From the NCBI GenBank assembly GCA_002785585.1, contig PEUI01000079.1, positions 1-27,927 on the forward strand: a stretch of DNA of 27,927 nucleotides. Reading direction: 5' to 3'. Under the pieces are notes generated by a model. That model had not been told where the DNA came from. It searched no databases and saw only the letters and a list, made by a program, of their open reading frames with translations. Shown here in pieces: positions 14,801 to 23,338 of this stretch; position 1 is the stretch's first letter, and each line of letters begins with the position of its first letter. Position numbers and translations under genes: made by a program. The stretch comes from Lysobacterales bacterium CG02_land_8_20_14_3_00_62_12 (GTDB lineage: Bacteria; Pseudomonadota; Gammaproteobacteria; Xanthomonadales; Ahniellaceae).

Positions 14801-14848
14801 GAGTATCGCCGCGAGTATCGCCGCGAACATCGCCGCGAACATCGCCGC
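14801..14848. repeat. 12-bp tandem repeat, four units
   Basis: Four direct copies of a 12-bp unit: two of GAGTATCGCCGC then two of GAACATCGCCGC, preceded by a partial unit and followed by a diverging one. It starts 33 nt after the murA stop. Being a multiple of 3 and GC-rich, it opens long spurious frames on both strands. It is probably replication slippage and a possible site of length variation between strains. Confidence 0.85.
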
Positions 14849-15294
14849 GACCTGCGCGTCGCTCCGACAAGTTGTTTGGACGAATCAATCGTGGCAGCGA
14901 ACACCGATCATGATCTGAAACTACCTTCAGTCATTCAGAATCGGTAGTTGTCTCAAGGGACATTGGCTCGGGGGGAGTGATCACCTGGCATCATCGGTGG
15001 CTCGTGAGGCGGAGGTGGTAATCGTCAGCAGTCGTGCCGCGTGCCAGATGTTGGGCATCGCTGCGCTCACCCCAACCTATCGCGCTCGACAAAAACCTCA
15101 ACTCCCTGCTCCCGCATCACTGGACCCCGCCCACCAAAACCGCAGCCACTTCAACACCGTCCTCGGCTGCCGGGTAGATGGTCTGGGCCGGACGCTTACC
15201 GCGCGTTAGCCTGGCCCTGCCTTGCGCCAATCAACGCCCCGCGTTTGCGTAAAAGGTGATTGGCCCAGCGACACCAAAACCCGTGGTGCCGTAG
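14849..15294. other. Intergenic region after murA, no gene seen
   Basis: About 450 bp between murA and the convergent flavoprotein gene. AACTACC (14919-14925) and GGTAGTT (14943-14949) form a 7-bp inverted pair with no T tract, at best a weak terminator for murA. At 15050-15076 lies an imperfect palindrome, GTTGGGCATCGC with a matching GCGCTCACCCCAAC half, whose core resembles the other short repeats of this window. The small open frames here have no recognisable similarity and end in repeat-derived sequence. Confidence 0.5.
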
Positions 15295-16485
15295 CTACAC
15301 CGCAACGCCCGCCGCGTGTCCGGAGGCCCAGGCCCATTGAAAGTTGTAGCCGCCGAGCCAGCCGGTGACGTCGAGCACTTCGCCGATGAAATACAAGCCA
15401 GGCACACGTTTGGATTGCATGGTGGTGGACGATAGTTCCCGGGTATCGACGCCGCCGAGGGTGACCTCTGCGGTGCGATAGCCTTCGCTGCCACTGACTA
15501 CCAGCGGCCACTGTTGCAAATACTGGGCAAGCTCGCGCAGTTGCGGCAGATTGAATTGCCGCATGGGCAAATTGGGCATGCCGGTTTCACACAGCCGTTG
15601 CACCAAACGCTTGGGCAGCAGCTCGGCCAAAACCGTTTTCAGTTCGGCAGCGGGGCGCTCACGCTGCAGTTGTTGCAATCGATCCAGCGCATCCAGCGTC
15701 GGCAGCCAATTGAGTTGCAGCGCGTCACCGGGGCGCCAATACGAAGAAATTTGCAGGATCGCCGGACCACTGACACCGCGATGGGTGATCAGCAAGGAAT
15801 GGCTGAAACTCATGCCCTTGCAAGTCGCGGTTACCGGCACGGACACGCCGCTGAGATCGGCCAGTTGCGCCAGCGGTTTGCCAGTCATGACCAGCGGCAC
15901 CAGACCCGCACGGGTCGGCAATACGCTATGGCCGAACTGGCGCGCCAACTCATAACCGAAACCGCTCGCCCCCATGCGCGGAATCGACAGGCCGCCGCAG
16001 GCCACCACCAACGCGTCGGCGGCAAAGCTGCCACGGTTACTGTGCAGCGCAAAGCGGCGGTCGCCGCCTGCTTCCTGCTGCACGGCAGTGATCTGACAAC
16101 CGGTGACCACGCGCACGCCCGCGTCACTACATTCCGCGAGCAGCATCTGCACGATCTCCAACGCGGACTCGTTGCAGAACAATTGGCCGAGTTCTTTCTC
16201 GTGGTAGGCAATCGCCTGCGCCTCGACCATCGCGATGAAGTGGCCGGGCGAATAGCGCGCCAGTGCCGACTTGCAGAAATGCGGGTTGGCCGACAAGTAA
16301 TTGGCGGGCGTAGTGCCGGTGTTGGTGAAATTACAGCGGCCGCCGCCGGACATCAGAATCTTTTTGCCCACCCGGCCGGAACCTTCCAATAGCAGCACGC
16401 GCCGACCGCGCTGGCCGGCGGTGAGCGCACACATCAGGCCGGCGGCACCGCCGCCGATCACGATGACGTCGAAGGTCTCGGCCAT
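15295..16485 (-). CDS. HI0933-family FAD-dependent oxidoreductase (YhiN-like)
   Basis: Predicted flavoprotein of 396 residues. The N-terminus has a dinucleotide-binding Rossmann motif, VIVIGGGAAGLMCAL, then LLLEGSGRVGKKILMSGGGRCN, the family hallmark that holds the FAD. Further signatures are ALVVACGGLSIPRMGASGFG in the middle and GLYFIGEVLDVTGWLGGYN with QWAWASGHAAG at the C-terminus, which closes the FAD site. The natural substrate of this family is not established. The start is the ATG at 16483-16485, 13 nt after the yaeQ stop, so the two are likely one operon. It converges with murA. Confidence 0.9.
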   Translation of the reverse strand: MAETFDVIVIGGGAAGLMCALTAGQRGRRVLLLEGSGRVGKKILMSGGGRCNFTNTGTTPANYLSANPHFCKSALARYSPGHFIAMVEAQAIAYHEKELGQLFCNESALEIVQMLLAECSDAGVRVVTGCQITAVQQEAGGDRRFALHSNRGSFAADALVVACGGLSIPRMGASGFGYELARQFGHSVLPTRAGLVPLVMTGKPLAQLADLSGVSVPVTATCKGMSFSHSLLITHRGVSGPAILQISSYWRPGDALQLNWLPTLDALDRLQQLQRERPAAELKTVLAELLPKRLVQRLCETGMPNLPMRQFNLPQLRELAQYLQQWPLVVSGSEGYRTAEVTLGGVDTRELSSTTMQSKRVPGLYFIGEVLDVTGWLGGYNFQWAWASGHAAGVAV

Positions 16486-16498
16486 GCCGATCAGCGTT

Positions 16499-17050
16499 TC
16501 AAGCCGTGGCCGATTTCATGCGCGGATTCACCCGCAGCTGCACATTGCTGGTATCGCTCATCAACTGCACCTCACCATCCTGCAGCAGGCAGTTCAGCCG
16601 CATGCCGCGTTGGATCAACGCGGCCAACTGGTCGACACTGACCGCCGGGATATCGATCACCGTCAGGTTCTTCAAGCGCACCAGTGACGCCGCGATCTTG
16701 TTCCACCAGATTTCGGCGGCGCTGCCGCCATAGCTGATCACGATCACTTGCTGGGCACGCGCGCAGGCTTTCTTGATGCGCGATTCGTCGGGCTGGCCGA
16801 GATCGATCCACTGCTCGATCTGGCCGGTGTAATCGCGTCGCCACAAATCCGGTTCGCCCTCGGTGCTGATGCCCCGGCCAAACGCCAGCCGTTCCTCGGC
16901 GAACAACGCGAACGCCAGCAAGCGCACCATCAAGCGCTTGTCGGTCTCCGAGGGATGCTGCGCCAAAGTGAGGTTGTGGACCGCGTAATAATGCCGGTCC
17001 ATGTCGCTGATCTGCAGCTCTACTTTGACGATGGTGGACTGGGGTGCCAT
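16499..17050 (-). CDS. yaeQ: YaeQ family protein
   Basis: A 183-residue protein beginning MAPQSTIVKVELQISDMDRH and containing YYAVHNLTLAQHPSETDKR and LMVRLLAFALFAEERLAFG, then EPDLWRRDYTGQIEQWIDLGQPDE, all wording typical of YaeQ. The fold is a restriction-endonuclease-like core; the family was first noticed for suppressing a defect in the elongation factor RfaH, but its biochemical role is unknown. The ATG at 17048-17050 is chosen because the 20 codons upstream are read from a repeat. It lies upstream of the flavoprotein gene, 13 nt apart. Confidence 0.93.
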   Translation of the reverse strand: MAPQSTIVKVELQISDMDRHYYAVHNLTLAQHPSETDKRLMVRLLAFALFAEERLAFGRGISTEGEPDLWRRDYTGQIEQWIDLGQPDESRIKKACARAQQVIVISYGGSAAEIWWNKIAASLVRLKNLTVIDIPAVSVDQLAALIQRGMRLNCLLQDGEVQLMSDTSNVQLRVNPRMKSATA

Positions 17051-17078
17051 GGCGTGAGCCTTGAAAAACTGCGGCATT

Positions 17079-17224
17079 GTAGGGTGGATAGGTACCGCGC
17101 ATCCATCCACACCGCACCGAGCAAAGCGGCGGCAAGCCGCCGCACTCCAAAGGTGGATAAGTACCGCGCATCCACCAACCGTCGTATTAGCGCGAGGTGG
17201 ATGCGCTGCGCTTATCCACCCTAC
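17079..17224. repeat. Cluster of short palindromic repeats between bpt and yaeQ
   Basis: Three copies of a short imperfect palindrome: GTAGGGTGGATAGGTACC-type (17079-17108), AGGTGGATAAGTACCGCG-type (17152-17177) and, inverted, AGGTGGATGCGCTGCGC-type ending in CACCCTAC (17195-17224). Between the first two is a perfect hairpin, GCGGCGGC with GCCGCCGC separated by AA (17126-17143). The first and third copies face each other and could fold the whole region. Such repeats also occur at 21018-21269 and 25735-25831 in this window. Confidence 0.8.
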
Positions 17225-17263
17225 AAAAATGCCCGGATTGGGCGAACCGACAGCGCTGAGTTT

Positions 17264-17971
17264 TCAGACCGCGAGTTGCTGCCAGCGTCCCTCGCGCCAA
17301 CACTCAATCGGCCGATAGTGGTTCTTGTAATGCATCTTCGGATGGCCATCGATCCAGTAGCCCAGATACAGATGCGGCAGCGCCAGGCGCTTGGTCCATT
17401 CGATCTGCGCCAGGATGGCGTAGACACCCAGGCCACGCGCTGACTGCGCCGGATCAAAAAAGGTATAGACCGCCGACAAGCCCACCGGGGTGACATCGGT
17501 AACCGCAATCGCGACTAGCCGATCACCCAACCGCAGCGTCAAAAACGCCGTGCCACTCCACTCGGTATACAAGCTGTGGACAAAATCCTCCGGGGTCGGC
17601 TGGTCCATGCCGCCACCCGGATGACGCTGTTGCAAATAGCGCTGATACAACGCAAACGCCTCGTCGCTATAGCCTGGCGCTTCCACCCGCAAGCCGAGAT
17701 CGGTATTGCGCTGCCAGCATCGACGCTGACTGCGGCTGGGCTGAAATTGCGCCACCGGCAAGCGCGTTGGCACGCAGGCCTGGCAGTGGTTGCAGTTGGG
17801 CCGATAAACGTGGTCGCCGGAACGCCGAAACCCTTGCGCCAGCGCCGAGGCATACAACCTGCCCAGTTGCGGCGCCTGCGGATCGAGCACACAATTTTTC
17901 GCCAGCCGGTCCGGGTAGTAACCGCAAGCATGTTCGACGGTGCTGAACAGACGCACGGTTTCACGTTTCAT
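17264..17971 (-). CDS. bpt: Aspartate/glutamate leucyltransferase (Bpt)
   Basis: Transfers leucine from leucyl-tRNA to proteins with N-terminal Asp or Glu, marking them for ClpS/ClpAP degradation by the N-degron pathway. The 235 residues carry the N-terminal cysteine region ACGYYPDRLAKNC, the cluster YRPNCNHCQACVPTRLPV (Cys60, Cys63, Cys66) and the C-terminal acetyltransferase-like domain with SAVYTFFDPAQSARGLGVYAI and LYLGYWIDGHPKMHYK. Length and sequence match the bacterial Ate/Bpt family. It is 59 nt downstream of the M16 protease gene; a shared transcript is likely. Confidence 0.93.
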   Translation of the reverse strand: MKRETVRLFSTVEHACGYYPDRLAKNCVLDPQAPQLGRLYASALAQGFRRSGDHVYRPNCNHCQACVPTRLPVAQFQPSRSQRRCWQRNTDLGLRVEAPGYSDEAFALYQRYLQQRHPGGGMDQPTPEDFVHSLYTEWSGTAFLTLRLGDRLVAIAVTDVTPVGLSAVYTFFDPAQSARGLGVYAILAQIEWTKRLALPHLYLGYWIDGHPKMHYKNHYRPIECWREGRWQQLAV

Positions 17972-18030
17972 GGCGCGCCGCGACCATCAGACCGCACCCG
18001 CCGCCGATGGTTGGTCTGGGCAGACATAAG

Positions 18031-20994
18031 CTACTCGAACACCTCGGCCACCGGCACAATGTGGATGCGGGCGCGCGGGATAGCCAGTCGCAGCGACTCG
18101 ATGCGACGATCTTCCTGGCGCAAATCGGCCGGCTTGCTGGTGTTGTATTGAATCGGCGAGGCGCGATCACTGGCCAGTGCCGCCGCCAGGTCTTTGGCAT
18201 CCTTGCTGACAAAAACGAAGTGCGCATTAGCCGGGTTCAGGTACTTGCGGATCGCCGCGTTGACTTGATCGAGATCGAGTTCGGCCAGGCCTTTGCTGAC
18301 GTATTGCGGAAACGCTTCGATGCCAAAAAACTGCGAATCGATGAAATACCCCAGGCGTCTAGTCTGACTGGCGACCTGGGTGAGCACGTTCTTGCCGAGG
18401 AAGCGTCGGGTCGATTCGAAGGCGTCGGCGGTCATCCCGTGCTGGTAGAGCTGCTGCAATTCGTAACTCGCCACACGGGTCGCAAACAGCGCGTCGTTGT
18501 TGTTGCGCAGTGGCCGCAACCAGACCTGGAACAGATCGTTGCTGCGCGGCATATTGGGTTCAGGCTGCATCAAAAACATGCCGTTGGGGAAATATTCGAT
18601 GTAGGCATAGTCGCCATAGTTCAGGCCGCGCAGTTCGCGAATGCGGTTGTACAACTGGGCGCTGGAATTGCGGTGCTCACCGAGCCACGACCGCACCAGC
18701 CACAGCGCCAGCCAATCCGGATCACCGCGATGCACCGCGATCGGCCAGCCGAACGACACCGCCACCGCCGCACTGTCTTTGGCGATGATGGTCGCGCTCG
18801 ATCCCTGCAAGGTCGGCACCGGTGGCAAAGCGGCGGCCGGCACGCGCGGCGCCGGCAACCCCAGCAAGTCTTCGGTCAGGCGATCCGAAATGTTGTTGTG
18901 GCGGTCACCAGCCAGGCCGATCGCCAGCCGGTCCGAGGCGTAATAGTCCTGATAGAACTGTTTGACATCGGCCAAGGTGATGCGCTCCAAATCGCGACCA
19001 TGGCCCAGATTGAGCGTGCCGTAAGCATGCGCGCTACCGTAGATGTCTTCGTAAAGTTGTTCTTTGGCCAGTTCCTCATCGTTGTTGCCACGCAGATTCA
19101 CCCGCAGATCGGTCAGCAACTGCGCCTTGACGCGGGCGAAATCGGCCGGATCGAACCCCGGCTCCAACAGCATTTCACGGATCAACGGATACCAGGCGGC
19201 GAGATGGTCACGGTGCACCTGGCCGGAAAAGCGGGTGAGCTGTTTGTCCACCTGCGCACTGAACGCCGCTGCCAGTGGATACATGCGCTGCTTGATCTCG
19301 GCCAATGACCGTCGCGCCGTGGCGCTGTCGGTGAGCAAGCGCGCGGTCAGCGTCGCCAAGCCTTTTTTGCCCGGCGGATCATCGCTGGCGCCGCTGCGAA
19401 AGACCAGCGCCACATCGACCAGCGGCGAATCCGAAGGTTGCTCGAAAATCGGGAAGTACAAGTCTTCCACATGGCGCGGATAAGCGCTGGCAAAATCGGC
19501 GTACACCGCCGTAACCGCCGCCGTGACCGCCGCCGCGACCGGCGTGACACTCAGCGCCGCGCTGCTCAGTGCATCGAGTGATTGCTGCGTTTCGGCACCG
19601 GGCAAAGCATCGCCATTGGCCAGCGAGATCGTGCGCCGGTTGCGGTCTTGAAAGACCTGGTTGGCGACGGCGCGAATGGTCTCGGCGCTGACCGCGTCCA
19701 GGCGTTGGTAATAGCGATTCAAGGTCGCCAGATCGCGCTCGAACGGCAGCCATTGCGCCAGCACCGCACCGATGCCATCGGCGCTGTTCATGGCACTGGC
19801 AAACTGATATTTCAGGTGTGACTTGGCGGCCTGCACGCGGGCCGGGTCCAGCGTTTGTCGACGCAGGTCGACCAGCGTCTGGTCGATTGCGGCGGTGACC
19901 TGGCCGGCGTGCTCGGCGTCGCTGAGTTGCGCGGCGATCACAAACAAGCCCGGGTCACGCCGATCGGCGCTCTGCACCAGCAAGCGCTGGACACTCTGCT
20001 CGGTCACCAGCAAGCGCTGATAGAGCGCCGAGGATTCACCGAAAACCAACTCGGCGACCAGCGCCAAAGCCGCACTCTCGGGTCCTTGGGTAGTCAGCGC
20101 CGGCGCACGAAACGCATGCACCAGCCACGGGCTGGTCGGTGTCGCCCAACGCACATGTTCGTAACGCGCCGCGATGCTCTCCGGCTCTGGCGGAATCTCG
20201 GCGTGATAGTTGCCGGCCGGCCAACCGCCCCAGTGTTGCTCGACCAGATCCAGCGTCGCTTGCAGATCGATGTCGCCCACCACCACCACGCTGGTGTACT
20301 CGGGTCGATACCAACGCGAAAAAAACTCGTGCGCGTAGGGCATCTGGTTGGGCATGTTGTCGATGTCTTCGAGAAAGCCCATGGTCGTGTGGCGGTACGG
20401 GTGCTGCTCAAAACTGATCGCGCGCAACCGCTCGAACGCCTTCTGGATCGGATTGGCGCTGTTCTTCAAGTATTCGCCCTTGACCGCCTGGGCCTCGGTG
20501 CGGAACTGCTCTTCGCTGAAGTCGAGATGCTGAAAACGATCCGCTTCCAGCGCCAGCACCTGGGCCAGATCGGCGCTGGTGAAGTTCAGGTAATAGTTGG
20601 TGTAGTCATCGCTGGTGTAAGCGTTTTGATCGCCGCCGATGTCTTTGATCAAGGCTCCGTAGACCTCGGCCGGATAGCGCGGCGTGCCGCGAAACATCAT
20701 GTGCTCAAAGAAATGGGCGAAGCCGGACTTGCCCGCTTCCAGTTCGTTGCGCGACCCGGTTTGCACCGGAATCTGCAAAGACACCAGGCCCGGTGTGGGC
20801 GCTTGGACGACCAGCACATAAAGTCCATTGGTCAAGCGCCGCTCGGCGTGCGGCAGATCGAAAATCGCTGCACTTGGCGGGAGCGACTCGGCAACCGGAG
20901 GCGCCGCGATGATCGCGGTCGTCGCGGTTCGAGTTGGCTGGTGTTGGCAACCGAGCAGCAAGCCCAGGCAAAACAGCACGGAAAGTTTTTTCAT
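18031..20994 (-). CDS. M16-family zinc metallopeptidase, lipoprotein
   Basis: Secreted pitrilysin-type protease of 987 residues. The N-terminus MKKLSVLFCLGLLLGC has a lipobox with acylation at Cys16, so the mature protein should be membrane-anchored in the periplasm. The N-terminal half holds the inverted zinc motif HFFEH (His94, Glu97, His98) and a downstream Glu in the LNFTSADLAQVLALEADRF helix. The second half repeats the M16 fold (from about 525) without a zinc motif, as is usual for the inactive partner domain. Substrates are likely peptides; none can be named. The ATG at 20992-20994 is preferred over a 30-codon extension through repeat sequence. Confidence 0.92.
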   Translation of the reverse strand: MKKLSVLFCLGLLLGCQHQPTRTATTAIIAAPPVAESLPPSAAIFDLPHAERRLTNGLYVLVVQAPTPGLVSLQIPVQTGSRNELEAGKSGFAHFFEHMMFRGTPRYPAEVYGALIKDIGGDQNAYTSDDYTNYYLNFTSADLAQVLALEADRFQHLDFSEEQFRTEAQAVKGEYLKNSANPIQKAFERLRAISFEQHPYRHTTMGFLEDIDNMPNQMPYAHEFFSRWYRPEYTSVVVVGDIDLQATLDLVEQHWGGWPAGNYHAEIPPEPESIAARYEHVRWATPTSPWLVHAFRAPALTTQGPESAALALVAELVFGESSALYQRLLVTEQSVQRLLVQSADRRDPGLFVIAAQLSDAEHAGQVTAAIDQTLVDLRRQTLDPARVQAAKSHLKYQFASAMNSADGIGAVLAQWLPFERDLATLNRYYQRLDAVSAETIRAVANQVFQDRNRRTISLANGDALPGAETQQSLDALSSAALSVTPVAAAVTAAVTAVYADFASAYPRHVEDLYFPIFEQPSDSPLVDVALVFRSGASDDPPGKKGLATLTARLLTDSATARRSLAEIKQRMYPLAAAFSAQVDKQLTRFSGQVHRDHLAAWYPLIREMLLEPGFDPADFARVKAQLLTDLRVNLRGNNDEELAKEQLYEDIYGSAHAYGTLNLGHGRDLERITLADVKQFYQDYYASDRLAIGLAGDRHNNISDRLTEDLLGLPAPRVPAAALPPVPTLQGSSATIIAKDSAAVAVSFGWPIAVHRGDPDWLALWLVRSWLGEHRNSSAQLYNRIRELRGLNYGDYAYIEYFPNGMFLMQPEPNMPRSNDLFQVWLRPLRNNNDALFATRVASYELQQLYQHGMTADAFESTRRFLGKNVLTQVASQTRRLGYFIDSQFFGIEAFPQYVSKGLAELDLDQVNAAIRKYLNPANAHFVFVSKDAKDLAAALASDRASPIQYNTSKPADLRQEDRRIESLRLAIPRARIHIVPVAEVFE

Positions 20995-21017
20995 GGCAAT
21001 TCGATCCTCAATGCAAT

Positions 21018-21269
21018 GTGGATAAGCGCAGCGCATCCACCAACACCACCCAAAGCAAAGCGGTGGCAAGCCACCGCACTCCAAAGAAATGTCGCACCAG
21101 TTGTAGGTCGGCTCAAGCCGCGCAGCGGCGGAGCCGACAATCCCAACACCGCGACAATCTTCCAGCCTTTGTCGGATGACCAGCTCCGCTGTTGAAGAGC
21201 GCTTCGCGCCTGCGGCGCTTGATCCGACCTACGGCTCTACGCAGGGTGGATAAGTACCGCGCATCCGCC
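21018..21269. repeat. Mosaic of palindromic repeats upstream of the M16 gene
   Basis: From left to right: GTGGATAAGCGCAGCGCATCCAC-type palindrome (21018-21040); a hairpin GCGGTGGC/GCCACCGC (21060-21077) inside a segment shared with 17121-17151; GTCGGCTC and GAGCCGAC arms (21107-21138); GTCGGAT and ATCCGAC arms (21171-21228) enclosing TGACCAGCTCCGCTGTTGA (21177-21195), which recurs inverted at 24027-24045; and a further AGGGTGGATAAGTACC-type copy (21243-21269). No gene is present. These fill the gap between the M16 and DUF2007 genes and must contain or displace the M16 promoter. Confidence 0.8.
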
Positions 21270-21273
21270 AACA

Positions 21274-21786
21274 CTACTGGTGTTTTGCTTCGGGCACATT
21301 TTCGGTATCGATCACGATCACGGTTTCCGGCCGCGGTGGCGTGGTTGCGGTGCCCGCCGTCGATGGCGTCGGCGCCGCCTGCGGTGGCGGTTCCCGCTGC
21401 GGCAAGCGCGGCATCGCAAACAAGAAATAGGTGGTCGCGATCAACACCGCCACCAACAAGGCGCGACGCAGGCTGCCGGCCAGGCTGGGCGCGGCCGCTG
21501 CCGGGCGCGGCAACAACTGATATTGGCTGGCGACATCGGGGCGGGTACTGTTCATCAATCCGGCCGCGCGCAACATTTCGCGGGCCCGCGGCAGGTCTTC
21601 GGCGTGGACAATCCACAACGCCGGCCAACTGCTTTCGGCCGCCGGTTTGGCGTAGCTGAATCGGCGCAACCGGTCGCGGCCCAAAATGTCGCGGTTGCTG
21701 ACGTGGGTCTGGATGCCTTCGGCGTTGAGCAGCGCTTCGAGCTGATCGATGCTGTCGAGCCTGGGCGAAGAAAATACCTGGCGCAT
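21274..21786 (-). CDS. DUF2007-like membrane-anchored protein
   Basis: A 170-residue protein. Residues 1-80 (MRQVFSSPRLDSIDQLEALL, NAEGIQTHVSNRD, then WPALWIVHAEDLPRAREML) match the small 'putative signal transducing protein' DUF2007 fold, in which a short strand-helix unit reads residue pairs. A single membrane segment follows at about 108-125 (ALLVAVLIATTYFLFAMP), and the C-terminal 45 residues are Pro/Thr-rich and probably periplasmic. The ATG overlaps the tesB stop by one base (TGATG), so the gene is coupled to tesB. The function of the domain is unknown. Confidence 0.75.
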   Translation of the reverse strand: MRQVFSSPRLDSIDQLEALLNAEGIQTHVSNRDILGRDRLRRFSYAKPAAESSWPALWIVHAEDLPRAREMLRAAGLMNSTRPDVASQYQLLPRPAAAAPSLAGSLRRALLVAVLIATTYFLFAMPRLPQREPPPQAAPTPSTAGTATTPPRPETVIVIDTENVPEAKHQ

Positions 21787-22664
21787 CAGACCAGCTCCCC
21801 GGTGCTGATACGGATCAAGCCTTCCTGCGCGGTCGATGCCACCAATTTGCCGGATTCGGTATAAAACATGCCGCGCGCCAAACCCCGCGCGCCTTGCGCG
21901 CTCGGGCTATCGCACGAATACAGCAACCATTCGTCGGCGCGAAACGGCCGATGAAACCAGAGCGCATGATCGAGACTGGCCATCATCACATTGGGCTGCA
22001 AATACGAAATGCCGTGCGGCAGGGTGGCGGTGCCGATCAGATGAAAATCTGACGCATAGGCGAGCATCGCCCGATGCAACTCGGGGGAGTCGCCGATGCG
22101 TTCGGTCAGTCGCATCCAGACATGCTGATACGGCGGCCGTTTCGGCGGTTTGAGCTCATCGCGCGGATACACATGGCGAAACTCGAACGGTCCCTTGCTG
22201 GCCATCCAGCGCTGCAATTTGGCCGGCATGTGGCTGAGCGTCGCCGGATCGATCTCGGGCGCCGGTTCAAGCTCGTCCGGTCGCGGCACCACCGGCATCG
22301 CGATCTGGTGTTCAACGCCGGTCTCGTCAATTTGAAACGAGGCGGCCAGTCCGAAAATCTGCTGGCCATGCTGGATCGCGGTCACCCGCCGTGTCGAAAA
22401 ACTCTTGCCATCACGCGAACGCTCAACGTGATAAATGATCGGCGCCGCGATATCGCCGGCACGCAAAAAATAGGCGTGCAGTGAATGGACCGTGCGCCCC
22501 GCCACCGTGCGCTGTGCTGCCGACAACGCCTGCCCCAGCACCTGGCCACCGAACACATATTTGGTGCCAATGTCGCGGCTCTGGCCACGATACAAATCGT
22601 CTTCCAGACGTTCGAGTTGCAGCAAGTCGATCAATTCGCTGACCACGGAAGGCGGCATCGGCAT
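21786..22664 (-). CDS. tesB: Acyl-CoA thioesterase II
   Basis: Double-hotdog thioesterase that hydrolyses acyl-CoA to free fatty acid and CoA in the cytoplasm. The 292 residues show the family pattern: YVFGGQVLGQALSAAQRTV (about residues 35-53), HAYFLRAGD, FSTRRVTAIQHG, then DFHLIGTATLPHG with the catalytic-type Asp and ASLDHALWFHRPFRADEWLLY. The C-terminal VASTAQEGLIR supplies the Gln of the E. coli Asp/Thr/Gln triad, while the Thr position reads Ser here (ASLDH). The start is the ATG at 22662-22664; an ATG two codons later is equally possible. Followed by the DUF2007 gene with one base shared. Confidence 0.94.
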   Translation of the reverse strand: MPMPPSVVSELIDLLQLERLEDDLYRGQSRDIGTKYVFGGQVLGQALSAAQRTVAGRTVHSLHAYFLRAGDIAAPIIYHVERSRDGKSFSTRRVTAIQHGQQIFGLAASFQIDETGVEHQIAMPVVPRPDELEPAPEIDPATLSHMPAKLQRWMASKGPFEFRHVYPRDELKPPKRPPYQHVWMRLTERIGDSPELHRAMLAYASDFHLIGTATLPHGISYLQPNVMMASLDHALWFHRPFRADEWLLYSCDSPSAQGARGLARGMFYTESGKLVASTAQEGLIRISTGELV

Positions 22665-22731
22665 TCGCTCGGTGAGGCAAGGCGGCAAAGTATGACGCCT
22701 GCCCGGCCACATCGAAACTAGGGACTTGCCC

Positions 22732-23298
22732 TCAGCGCCCGAACCATCGCTGCAAACCGAGCGTACTGAAGCGGTCCCAGGGAAACCAGGGACCGGGGTC
22801 GCGCTTGCGCCGCACCCACTGCTCTGGGGCGTCGCTCGCGGCCACTTCACTGCGATCCAAATCCTCGTGTCCGGCAATCCGCTTGAGCTTGGGGAGTTTT
22901 CGCTGCAAGCGTTCCAGCAACCCGGTCAACGCCAGCAGTTGCAGCTCGGTGTAAGGCTCGACCATGGTCTGGTGACGGGAGTCCAGCCAATCCGGATAGC
23001 GGCCGGTGTTGACCAGTTCGATACCAATGGCATGGTCGTTGTGGCCACGGGTGTGATGGGCGACCCGATCCTCCGGCACAAAACGCACGATGCGGCCATC
23101 GCGATCAATGTAGTAATGGCCACTGTTGCCGGTGCCGCTGTCCACATACAGCACGCGTTCGCCGTAGACCCGCGCCATTTTCAGATCCGGCAGTTCGGTG
23201 CAATGGATGACCACCAGATCGATGTCATCGACGCTGCGCACTTCGAGCTGTTGCACGTAGGGCAGCGGCCAGTCGTGAACCGCAATATCGATCGCCAT
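22732..23298 (-). CDS. N-acetylmuramoyl-L-alanine amidase (AmpD-like)
   Basis: Zinc amidase of the Amidase_2 family, 188 residues, without a signal peptide, so probably cytoplasmic. Likely zinc ligands are His32 (VIHCTELPD), His144 (AGHEDLD) and Asp167 (KRDPGPWFPW), the His-His-Asp arrangement of AmpD. SGHYYIDRDGRIVRFVPEDR and NDHAIGIELVNTGRYPDW are also typical. AmpD itself cuts the peptide from anhydro-muropeptides during cell-wall recycling, and that is the likely role, though the sequence around the middle differs from E. coli AmpD. GGAGG precedes the ATG. It is 67 nt upstream of tesB. Confidence 0.88.
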   Translation of the reverse strand: MAIDIAVHDWPLPYVQQLEVRSVDDIDLVVIHCTELPDLKMARVYGERVLYVDSGTGNSGHYYIDRDGRIVRFVPEDRVAHHTRGHNDHAIGIELVNTGRYPDWLDSRHQTMVEPYTELQLLALTGLLERLQRKLPKLKRIAGHEDLDRSEVAASDAPEQWVRRKRDPGPWFPWDRFSTLGLQRWFGR

Positions 23299-23338
23299 GG
23301 CAATGCCTCCAAAAGATGGAATGGACCCAGCCGACGAT

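Noticed and set aside
13734..14888. 384-codon minus-strand frame opposite murA
   Set aside because: Extended only by the 12-bp tandem repeat, which is open in this frame; murA is unmistakable on the other strand.
14919..14949. Terminator for murA
   Set aside because: The 7-bp AACTACC/GGTAGTT pair has a 17-base loop and no T tract; kept only as a note.
17051..17110. N-terminal extension of YaeQ, and likewise 20995-21084 for the M16 protease
   Set aside because: The added residues are translated from the palindromic repeats (GGLPPL and WMR-type wording) and precede an ATG with the proper family start or signal peptide.
18007..19308. 433-codon plus-strand frame, and a similar one at 19855-21195
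   Set aside because: Both are antisense shadows of the M16 protease, and the second also reads through the repeat cluster.
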